A DNA stretch of 21,507 nucleotides from contig CAAEEX010000013.1 in NCBI GenBank assembly GCA_900755005.1, forward strand, positions 1-21,507, in the 5' to 3' direction. Positions 1 through 6,167 of the stretch are shown in pieces (the stretch's first letter is position 1; each line of letters starts with the position of its first letter). The translations under genes and the position numbers were made by a program. The notes under the pieces are model-generated. The model did no database searches. It was not told the DNA's origin and saw only the letters and a program-made list of their open reading frames with translations. The DNA is from an uncultured Collinsella sp. GTDB lineage: Bacteria; Actinomycetota; Coriobacteriia; Coriobacteriales; Coriobacteriaceae.

Positions 1-519
1 CAGATCATCGCCCGCATCAACGGCTTCACCTATGTGAAGACCCAGTTCGACTACTACACGGGCGAGCTCAAGGTCGTCGAGACCATCCCCTACTCCGATG
101 GTCCCCGCGCTGCCGTTAACTGCTACGGCTCTGACGACGTCCGCGAGGGCGTTGCCATCATGTGGCACGAGAACGTCGACATCTCGATCACCGGTAACTC
201 CACCAACCCCACGCGCTTCCAGCACCCCGTCGCTGGCACCTACAAGAAGGAGCGCCTCGAGGCTGGCAAGAAGTACTTCTCCGTCGCTTCTGGTGGCGGC
301 ACTGGCCGTACCCTGCACCCGGACAACATGGGCGCCGGCCCTGCCTCTTACGGCATGACCGACACCATGGGCCGTATGCACTCCGACGCCCAGTTCGCCG
401 GTTCCTCCTCCGTGCCTGCGCACGTCGACATGATGGGTCTCATCGGCATGGGTAACAACCCCATGGTCGGTGCCACCGTCGCCTGCGCTGTCGCCGTCGA
501 GGAGGCCCTCAAGGCCTAA
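1..519 (+). CDS. Probable glycine/sarcosine/betaine reductase component C beta subunit, C-terminal part (partial)
   Basis: The reading frame is open from base 1 and ends at TAA 517-519, so the 5' part lies outside the window; 172 residues are visible. The C-terminal half is very rich in Gly and Met, with the runs GGGTGRTLHPDNMGAGPASY, DAQFAGSSSVPAHVDMMG and MGNNPMVGATVA. I associate this pattern, from memory, with the C-terminal domain that follows the thiolase/FabH-like part of GrdC. That is the component C subunit that passes the acetyl group to phosphate to give acetyl phosphate during Stickland-type glycine reduction. The thiolase core cannot be seen here, and no grdD follows, unlike the usual grdC-grdD order, so the subunit assignment is tentative. 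The gene is the last of its transcription unit, since a strong terminator follows 36 bases after the stop. An internal GTG at 34 is not a start; it is just a valine codon of the longer gene. Confidence 0.5.
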   Translation, partial: QIIARINGFTYVKTQFDYYTGELKVVETIPYSDGPRAAVNCYGSDDVREGVAIMWHENVDISITGNSTNPTRFQHPVAGTYKKERLEAGKKYFSVASGGGTGRTLHPDNMGAGPASYGMTDTMGRMHSDAQFAGSSSVPAHVDMMGLIGMGNNPMVGATVACAVAVEEALKA

Positions 520-554
520 TCGCGCTTGCGCGATGCTCATATAGTTGAGCTTTG

Positions 555-588
555 GAGCCGCTACCTTTCGAGGTAGCGGCTCTTTTTG
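555..588 (+). terminator. Intrinsic terminator of the component C-like gene
   Basis: A perfect 12-bp stem (555-566 with 571-582) closes a TTCG tetraloop and is followed by five T (583-587). It lies 36 bases after the upstream stop codon. This is a textbook Rho-independent terminator. Confidence 0.93.
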
Positions 589-607
589 TTACCTGCCCCG
601 ATATATC

Positions 608-674
608 AGTTGCGGTGAAATACGGACTGATTAGCCCCCATACGAGCCAAAACAGTCCATATTCCACCGCAACT
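608..674. repeat. Long imperfect inverted repeat (22-bp arms, 23-nt loop)
   Basis: The arms 608-629 and 653-674 are reverse complements at 20 of 22 positions. The two exceptions (618 and 623) are A-C mismatches in plus-strand RNA but G-U pairs in minus-strand RNA, so the arm is fully paired if read from the minus strand. There is no T run on either side, so it is unlikely to be an ordinary terminator, and the gene upstream already has one. It looks like a mobile palindromic element or a REPIN-like unit. Confidence 0.8.
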
Positions 675-811
675 TATTGAGAGGATGCGGTGGAGCGTCT
701 AAGTGTCTGCGACGCCCACCTGTCATATCGGCCCTTTACCGATTAACGGAAACTTTTCGGTGCCCTTGGCGAGCACCCGTGCGACAATGCGCCGGACGAG
801 AAAGGAATCCG

Positions 812-2338
812 ATGGAATCGACTGATGTACTGGTAATTGGATCTGGCATTGCGGGCCTTTGCGCCGCCATCGAAGCGGCACGCACGGGTGCAACCGTCAC
901 TGTGGCAAGCGCCGGCAAGACTATGAGCGGATCGAGCTTCTTCCCCGGAACCTGGGGCCTCGGCCTCATCGGTCCCGTCGACGAAGACGACGAGCAAGAC
1001 CTCATCGACACCATCCAGACCGTCGGCGGCGGCGTTGCCGACCCCGAACTCGTCCAAACGTTCGTCCACGGCATTCCCCGGGCAATTACATGGCTCGAAC
1101 GGGAGCTGGGTGTTGAACTCCAACGTCCGCAAAGTGCCGAGAGCGCCCAGCAAAAGCAATTTATCCCCTGCTTTGACCATAAGACACGCAAATGGCGCGG
1201 CCTCACTCGCAAGCCCCTTGAGGACGCGTGTGCGGCCCAGATCGAGTCTCTCGGCATTCGCCTGCTTCCCCGCCACGAGCTTATCGACCTTATTGAGGAC
1301 ACGCCCGGAAAGATTGTCGGCGCCACGCTCTACGACCGCACAAACAAGCATCTCGTACCTATGGCAGCCAAGGCCACCATCATCGCTGCGGGCGGCACGG
1401 GTGGCCTGTTCGAGCGAAGCCTCACTTCAGCCGACGTGCTCAGCTCCTCGCAGGCCATCGCGCTGGCGCACGGCGCATCGCTTACTAATATAGAATTCAT
1501 GCAGATGATGCCCGGCTTCATCGAGCCCAAGCAAAACCTTGTCTTTAACGAAAAGACCTGGCGCTACGTACATGTAGACCAGCCGGTCGATATTGCCGAC
1601 GGCAAGCTAAACGATCTGCTTGAGCAGCGCTCTGGATATGGTCCTTTCACCTCGCGCTTGGCCTCCCGCGCCATCGACCTCGTCATAGATCAGGCAGGTG
1701 CAGAGGGCCTGGCACTCCACTACGACTTCCCCCGCGAGGACATCCCCGAGTTTGTGCAGACCTTTGCCACCTGGCTACAAGACGAGCACGGCATCGCGCC
1801 GACCGACGAGATGCGCGTGGCGATGTATGCCCACGCCGCCAACGGCGGTATCAAAATCGACAAGACTGCGCACACGGGCGTTGAGGGCCTCTACGCTTGC
1901 GGCGAGGCGACAGGCGGCATGCACGGCGCCGACCGCATTGGTGGCTTGTCAAGCGCCAACGGCATCGTGTTCGGGCGCATCGCAGGCGCATCGGCAGCCC
2001 TTGCAGCGCAGAAAGAGCCTGATGCAGCACTGAAGGCGGATATCACCCTCCCCCAGTACGGCATTGCCACAACAGATGCCGAACGCCTGACACACAGCCT
2101 TAAGCACACGATGAGCACCTATTGCATGATCAACAGGACCGAAACAGGCCTATCCGAGGCCCTGCAACAGCTTGAAAGCCTGCAAGACGAAGCCACGGCT
2201 CTAAATAAGCTACATGCCAACGACAGCGAAATCGCTGCCCTCGCCCGCCTTCAGTCGCAGATTCAATTAGCACAGGAAATGGTCAAAGCCATGCGCAAGC
2301 GAACCGAAAGCCTGGGTTCGCACTATCGAGCGAATTAA
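812..2338 (+). CDS. FAD-dependent oxidoreductase of the fumarate reductase/succinate dehydrogenase/L-aspartate oxidase flavoprotein family
   Basis: The protein has 508 residues from ATG 812, which follows a GAAAGG site. The frame is open back to 677, but that extension is Arg/Cys-rich, lacks a ribosome site and is rejected. A dinucleotide-binding motif IGSGIAGL lies at residues 9-16. A second FAD contact, AAGGTGGLF, lies near 195. The FAD-loop motif GLYACGEATGGMHGADRIGG lies near 359-378 and resembles the GE-x-HGANR motif of FrdA/NadB. The C-terminal helical domain ends in RTESLGSHYR, as in this family. I do not see the RGEG-type motif that carries the catalytic Arg in fumarate reductases; the equivalent stretch reads MPGFIEPKQNLVFNEKTWRY. 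The substrate is therefore unknown. No signal peptide or covalent-flavin/heme domain is visible, so it is probably cytoplasmic. It stands alone, with no nadA/nadC and no frdB. Confidence 0.8.
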   Translation: MESTDVLVIGSGIAGLCAAIEAARTGATVTVASAGKTMSGSSFFPGTWGLGLIGPVDEDDEQDLIDTIQTVGGGVADPELVQTFVHGIPRAITWLERELGVELQRPQSAESAQQKQFIPCFDHKTRKWRGLTRKPLEDACAAQIESLGIRLLPRHELIDLIEDTPGKIVGATLYDRTNKHLVPMAAKATIIAAGGTGGLFERSLTSADVLSSSQAIALAHGASLTNIEFMQMMPGFIEPKQNLVFNEKTWRYVHVDQPVDIADGKLNDLLEQRSGYGPFTSRLASRAIDLVIDQAGAEGLALHYDFPREDIPEFVQTFATWLQDEHGIAPTDEMRVAMYAHAANGGIKIDKTAHTGVEGLYACGEATGGMHGADRIGGLSSANGIVFGRIAGASAALAAQKEPDAALKADITLPQYGIATTDAERLTHSLKHTMSTYCMINRTETGLSEALQQLESLQDEATALNKLHANDSEIAALARLQSQIQLAQEMVKAMRKRTESLGSHYRAN

Positions 2339-2455
2339 ACTGACACCTATCTAAAGCAGAACACAACTAATCGATATCTATGGGCCCCGCGAGCTCGAAG
2401 TGACGCAGGAACCATTCGTGTCCGCACGGCAGCGTATCCTAATTCTGAATACAGA

Positions 2456-2470
2456 GCGGGCAAAGCCCGC
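2456..2470 (+). promoter_or_regulatory. Small hairpin in the dinD leader
   Basis: A perfect 6-bp GC stem (2456-2461 with 2465-2470) closes an AAA loop, 28 bases before the dinD start codon. It could be a leader structure or an operator half. No LexA box of the GAAC-N4-GTTC type was found in 2339-2498, and no convincing promoter could be assigned there. Confidence 0.35.
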
Positions 2471-2498
2471 ATAGACAATAGGCCAGCGAGGAGGAGAT

Positions 2499-3359
2499 AT
2501 GGACAGTAGAGATATCGAGAAGTGGCGTGTCAAACTTGATAGCTACGCCAATGTGGAAGACGGCGTTGAGTATTGGCTCGCACGCGATTTAATGGAACCC
2601 ATGGGGTACACTCGATGGGAGAACTTTGCCGAAGTTGTTAAGAGGGCAAAAGTCTCGTGCGAAACAAACAAAACTCCAGTTGATTCCCATTTTCGTGACA
2701 CCACGAAAATGGTAACTGCCGGTGTCGCCGCTCGTGCGGTTAAAGAATACAAACTTACGCGCTATGCATGCTATTTAATCGCCCAGAACGGAGATTCAAA
2801 CAAGCAAGAAATCGCGCTCGCACAGGCGTACTTCGCCGTGCAGACGCGCCGCCAAGAGCTCATAGAGCAGCGCTTCGCAGAGATTCAGCGCTTGCAGGCG
2901 CGCCACTCGCTATCTGATTCAGAGAAACAGCTCTCGGGTATTGCGTTCAAACGCGGCGTGGACTCCAAAGGATTCGCGATCATCAAGTCGAAGGGCGATG
3001 AAGCGTTATTCGGCGGCAGAAGCACGGCGGAAATGAAGCAACAGCTCGGCGTATCCAAGAGCTCGGCATTGGCGGACAGGCTAGCCGATGTTCTCATCAA
3101 AGCAAAGGACCTTACGAACTCGATGACGGCCTTCAACGCCGAGGAACACGACCTGTACGGTCTGGACCAGATCAAGCAAGAGCACGTCGAGAACAACACA
3201 AGCGTGCGTGGCAGCCTCATCGACCGCGGAATTGTACCCGAGAACCTGCCGCCTGCCGAGGATACAAAAAAGCTCGAGCGTCGCGTGAAGGCAGACGAGA
3301 AGAAACTCAAGGAAGGTACTGACGGTTTTACCGATCCCCAGGGTAGACTCGATCTGTGA
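2499..3359 (+). CDS. dinD: DNA-damage-inducible protein D (DinD)-like protein
   Basis: The protein has 286 residues; the start ATG follows a perfect GAGGAG site. It aligns by eye with E. coli DinD along its length (274 aa there). Shared features are the N-terminal BRO-N/antirepressor-like part with YWLARDLMEPMGY, the block LTRYACYLIAQNGD, then AYFAVQTRRQEL (residues about 85-125), a FAII..G...LFGG segment, and the C-terminal ENLPP..D.KKLER stretch. In E. coli DinD is LexA-controlled and inhibits RecA filament function; whether this holds here is inference. Codon use is more AT-rich than in neighbours (AGA, TTA and ATA codons are seen), and the gene ends directly against a duplicated tRNA flank. 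Both suggest horizontal acquisition. DinD-type proteins often travel with phages or islands, but no other phage gene is present. Confidence 0.85.
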   Translation: MDSRDIEKWRVKLDSYANVEDGVEYWLARDLMEPMGYTRWENFAEVVKRAKVSCETNKTPVDSHFRDTTKMVTAGVAARAVKEYKLTRYACYLIAQNGDSNKQEIALAQAYFAVQTRRQELIEQRFAEIQRLQARHSLSDSEKQLSGIAFKRGVDSKGFAIIKSKGDEALFGGRSTAEMKQQLGVSKSSALADRLADVLIKAKDLTNSMTAFNAEEHDLYGLDQIKQEHVENNTSVRGSLIDRGIVPENLPPAEDTKKLERRVKADEKKLKEGTDGFTDPQGRLDL

Positions 3360-3365
3360 AAGCGG

Positions 3366-3461
3366 CCGCGCCCTTTCGGGTTCGACCACATGCGAGGTTA
3401 ACAAAAAGCGACCAGCCTAAGCCAGCCGCTTTAACATGCTTTGGTGGGCCGTCAGGGGGTC
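3366..3461. repeat. Degenerate copy of the tRNA-Lys 3' end and its downstream flank (att-like remnant)
   Basis: This stretch is a diverged copy of 3541-3638. The first 22 bases (3366-3387) equal 3541-3562 exactly, and the last 23 (3439-3461) equal 3616-3638 exactly. Between them lies a hairpin (about 3403-3435) that matches the tRNA-Lys terminator in shape but not in sequence. Bases 3442-3461 equal the last 20 bases of tRNA-Lys on the minus strand, including CCA, with the rest of the tRNA missing. This fits either an attachment-site remnant of an element that used the tRNA-Lys 3' end, or a decayed tandem tRNA copy. Confidence 0.75.
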
Positions 3462-3577
3462 AGCCTGCTGTGCAGGCGGCCGCTGCGGCGCTTCGCGCCT
3501 TGCGCGCTGCGCTGGCAAATGCTCGCGCATTTCCTCAGCTCCGCGCCCTTTCGGGTTCGACCTCATGAAAGGTCAAC

Positions 3578-3609
3578 AAAAAAGACGGCCAACTTTCGCT
3601 GACCGTCTT
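3578..3609 (-). terminator. Terminator of the tRNA-His/tRNA-Lys unit
   Basis: On the minus strand a 10-bp stem (3600-3609 with 3582-3591, one G-U pair) is followed by six U (complement of 3578-3583). It lies 9 bases beyond the 3' end of tRNA-Lys. Confidence 0.85.
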
Positions 3610-3618
3610 AACAATCTT

Positions 3619-3694
3619 TGGTGGGCCGTCAGGGGGTCGAACCCTGGACCTTGGGATTAAGAGTCCCCTGCTCTACCAACTGAGCTAACGACCC
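3619..3694 (-). tRNA. tRNA-Lys (anticodon CTT)
   Basis: Read on the minus strand, 76 bases fold into a full cloverleaf. The acceptor GGGTCGT pairs with ACGGCCC (one G-U). The D arm is GCTC..GAGC, the anticodon loop is CTCTTAA with anticodon CTT, and the T arm is CAGGGTTCGACCCCCTG-like. The discriminator is A and CCA is encoded. It follows tRNA-His by 22 bases and is probably cotranscribed with it. Its 3' end is the part duplicated at 3442-3461. Confidence 0.96.
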
Positions 3695-3716
3695 GATATC
3701 AACACGAAGCAAGAAC

Positions 3717-3794
3717 TGGGGTGGGTAAAGGGACTCGAACCCTCGACCTACGGGACCACAACCCGTCGCTCTAGCCAACTGAGCTACACCCACC
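3717..3794 (-). tRNA. tRNA-His (anticodon GTG)
   Basis: The minus strand gives a 78-base tRNA with an extra 5' G opposite C73, the hallmark of tRNA-His. The acceptor GTGGGTG pairs with TACCCAC. The anticodon GTG sits in a TTGTGGT loop, the T arm contains GGTTCGAGTCC, and the 3' end CCA is encoded. It is the first gene of a two-tRNA unit. Confidence 0.96.
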
Positions 3795-3820
3795 GTGTCC
3801 TGTGCGCTTCGCGCTCGACT

Positions 3821-3849
3821 ATTATTGCAAGGAACGCCACGCGATGCAA
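3821..3849 (-). promoter_or_regulatory. Predicted sigma70-type promoter of the tRNA-His/tRNA-Lys unit
   Basis: On the minus strand TTGCAT (3844-3849) and AATAAT (3821-3826) are separated by exactly 17 bases. The -10 box ends 26 bases before the tRNA-His 5' end. The position and spacing are good; the -35 box matches only in its first three bases. Confidence 0.6.
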
Positions 3850-3959
3850 GCCCCAATTTTCAAGAATTTTGAAAAGAGTTTTTCGAGACCATTTCGAGCA
3901 ATTCCCACCGGTTTCATAGGAGTAAACTTGCCCCACTGCAAATGCTCGAAAGGACAAGC

Positions 3960-5141
3960 ATGAAAGAACTCTCCAACCGTACGGCAACGTTTACCGATTC
4001 GGTCATCCGCCGCATGACGCGCATCTCCAATAAGTATGGCGCCGTCAACCTGTCGCAGGGCTTCCCCGACTTCGATCCCCCGGCGCAGCTGCTCAACAGC
4101 CTGAGCGCCATCGTCAGCGACCCCAAGCCGCTCTATCACCAGTACTCCATCACCTGGGGCTCCCAGGCCATGCGTGAGGCGCTTGCCGCCAAGCAGGAGC
4201 ACTTTATGGGCATGCCGATCAACCCCAACGAGAACATCGTGGTCACCTGCGGCTCCACCGAGGCCATGATGGCCGCCATGATGACGGTCACAAACCCCGG
4301 CGACAAGGTCGTCATCTTCTCGCCATTCTACGAGAACTACGGCGCCGACACGATCCTCTCGGGTGCCGAGCCCATCTACGTGCCGCTTAACCCACCTGCG
4401 TTCGACTTTGACCGCGAGACACTCGAGGCGGCCTTCCGCGACAACGATCCCAAGGCCATCGTCCTGTGCAACCCGTCCAACCCCTGCGGCAAGGTCTTTA
4501 CGCGCGAGGAGCTCACCTTAATCGCCGACCTCTGCAAAAAGTACGACGCCTACTGCATTACCGACGAGGTATACGAGCACATCGTCTACGCGCCCCACGA
4601 GCACGTCTATATGGCCACGCTGCCCGGCATGTTCGATCGAACCATCAGCTGCAGTTCGCTGTCTAAGACGTACTCCATCACCGGCTGGCGTCTGGGCTAC
4701 ACCATCGCCCCGGCCCAGATCACCGAGCGCATTAAAAAGGTCCACGACTTCCTCACCGTGGGTGCTGCCGCTCCCCTGCAGGAAGCTGTCGTCACCGCCC
4801 TCAAATTCGACGACAGCTATTACCAGGAGGTCCTCGACCTCTACACCGCCAAGCGCGACCTATTCTGTCAGGGGCTCGATAGCATCGGTCTTGAGCACAA
4901 CGTGCCGCAGGGCGCCTACTACGTGATGATGGATATCTCGGAGTTTGGCTATGACAGCGACCTCGACTTCTGTGAGGATTTGGCCTCCAAGGTGGGCGTG
5001 GGCGCCGTTCCGGGCTCGAGCTTCTTCCGCGAGCCCGTCAACCATCTGATTCGTTTCCACTTTGCCAAGCGAGACGAGACGCTCAACGCTGCGCTTGAGA
5101 ACCTCAAGTCGCTACGTGATAAAATCAACCCGCGCGGGTAA
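3960..5141 (+). CDS. Class I/II PLP-dependent aminotransferase (aspartate/kynurenine aminotransferase-like)
   Basis: The protein has 393 residues from ATG 3960, preceded by GAAAGGA at 5 bases. An ATG at 3942 is in frame but has no ribosome site. Fold type I features are the N-terminal INLSQGFPDFDPP-like strand (NLSQGFPDFDPP), NPSNPCGK near residue 171, a conserved TDEVYEHIVY stretch, and the Schiff-base lysine K236 in SLSKTYSITGWRLGY. A C-terminal Arg in LIRFHFAKRDE would bind the substrate carboxylate. The family includes aspartate, aromatic, methionine and kynurenine aminotransferases, and the substrate cannot be told from sequence alone. It is cytoplasmic. The ROK remnant begins 17 bases downstream, and a shared terminator lies at 5681-5726. 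Confidence 0.9.
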   Translation: MKELSNRTATFTDSVIRRMTRISNKYGAVNLSQGFPDFDPPAQLLNSLSAIVSDPKPLYHQYSITWGSQAMREALAAKQEHFMGMPINPNENIVVTCGSTEAMMAAMMTVTNPGDKVVIFSPFYENYGADTILSGAEPIYVPLNPPAFDFDRETLEAAFRDNDPKAIVLCNPSNPCGKVFTREELTLIADLCKKYDAYCITDEVYEHIVYAPHEHVYMATLPGMFDRTISCSSLSKTYSITGWRLGYTIAPAQITERIKKVHDFLTVGAAAPLQEAVVTALKFDDSYYQEVLDLYTAKRDLFCQGLDSIGLEHNVPQGAYYVMMDISEFGYDSDLDFCEDLASKVGVGAVPGSSFFREPVNHLIRFHFAKRDETLNAALENLKSLRDKINPRG

Positions 5142-5158
5142 GTACGGCCCGGCACTAA

Positions 5159-5596
5159 ATGCATCCCGAGGCCGGTCACATCCTGGTCACGCGCGACCCG
5201 CGCGACACCATTGGCGAGCACAGCGGCTGCCCCTTCCACGACAACTGCCTCGAGGGCCTCATCGCCGGTCCCGGCGTCAAAAAGCGCTGGGGTGGCAAGA
5301 GCGCCGGAGAGATGGCCGATGACCCGGAGGCCATGGACCTGCTCGCCGGCTATCTGGCGCAGGCGCTCATGACCTACATCCTGTGCTACGCACCGCAGAA
5401 GATCGTCATCGGTGGCGGCGTGGCCGACCACACCCCCATCGTGCCGCTCGCGCGCAAGAAGTGCGCCGAGATGCTCAACGGCTACATCGTCACGCCCGAG
5501 ATGGCCGACATTGATAGCTATATCGTCAACAACAGCCTCGAGGGCAAACAGGGCATTATGGGCTGCTTGGCCCTGGGCGCTCAGGCGCTTCAGTAG
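5159..5596 (+). pseudogene. ROK-family fructokinase, N-terminally truncated remnant
   Basis: The 145 residues match only the C-terminal half of a ROK sugar kinase (usual length about 290-300). The EAGHILV strand comes first, then the zinc-binding CPFHDNCLEG loop with GPGVKKRWG, the helix AGYLAQALMTYILCYAP, and the KIVIGGGV ATP-site strand. The N-terminal half, with the GGTK phosphate loop and catalytic Asp, is absent. A TAA stands in frame immediately before the first ATG (5156-5158), and no ribosome site is seen. The fragment starts 17 bases after the aminotransferase stop, so a deletion probably fused the two loci. The remaining frame has no internal stop, which suggests a recent event or a retained short product. 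A non-catalytic role cannot be excluded. Confidence 0.75.
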
Positions 5597-5680
5597 CAGA
5601 CGCACCCACAGGGCGTGGCGCGCCCGGCAAATCCGACCTACGGAACGACGCCACCACGCCTCATATAAGCCCTCAAATAA

Positions 5681-5726
5681 AAAAGGCCGCCTAGGACCAA
5701 ACAATACGTCCTAGGCGGCTTTTTTG
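5681..5726. terminator. Bidirectional terminator between the ROK remnant and the VanZ-family gene
   Basis: A perfect 12-bp stem (5686-5697 with 5708-5719) is flanked by an A run on the left and a T run on the right, so it can work in both directions. The VanZ-family stop codon (5711-5713, TAG on the minus strand) lies inside the stem. Confidence 0.92.
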
Positions 5727-6160
5727 GCGCGCATCAGCGGCCGTAAGAGATATCGGAGCACAACGCCCGTTGCCGCTCCACAGCAGTCGATCATCACATC
5801 GGTGATCATGCCGGCGCGTCCCGGCACAAAGAGCTGAATCGTCTCGTCGATCGAGGGAATCAGCAGCAGGAACACCGCCGTGGGCAGCAGCACGTCAAAG
5901 GTGCGCCGCCCCTCATAATCAAAGGCATGCGTTGCCAGGATGCCGAGCACCATATACTCGGTAAAATGCGCGCACTTGCGAACAACAAAGTTGGTCACCC
6001 ATGCATATGGAAGTCCCACGCCGTGCAGGAAACCGCGGATAGCTTCCATGACCGTTAGGCTCAGCGAGCCCGACCCCGAGCCGGGAACCAGCGAATTGCC
6101 CCAGATCAAGAGCGCCATCAGGCAGGTCACGACCGCCCATTTTCGATTGATCTTAACCAT
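5711..6160 (-). CDS. VanZ-family membrane protein
   Basis: The protein has 149 residues with four predicted membrane segments, at about residues 8-22, 64-80, 88-104 and 123-140. The family signature is seen: RKCAHFTEYMVLGIL near residue 61, and DETIQLFVPGRAGMITDVMID near 105-125. VanZ of the vancomycin locus gives low-level teicoplanin resistance, but most chromosomal relatives have no known role, and a resistance function should not be assumed. The start lies 7 bases after the stop of the upstream gene. Its GGAGG site (about 12 bases away) is inside that gene's end, so translation is probably coupled. Confidence 0.88.
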   Translation of the reverse strand: MVKINRKWAVVTCLMALLIWGNSLVPGSGSGSLSLTVMEAIRGFLHGVGLPYAWVTNFVVRKCAHFTEYMVLGILATHAFDYEGRRTFDVLLPTAVFLLLIPSIDETIQLFVPGRAGMITDVMIDCCGAATGVVLRYLLRPLMRAKKAA

Positions 6161-6167
6161 GCAGAAG

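Noticed and set aside
677..811. N-terminal extension of the FAD oxidoreductase
   Set aside because: The extra residues are Arg/Cys-rich and lack a ribosome site, while ATG 812 has GAAAGG before it and starts directly before the FAD motif.
2339..2498. LexA operator before dinD
   Set aside because: The closest match (GAACC-ATTCG-TGTCC) breaks the symmetry of the known consensus.
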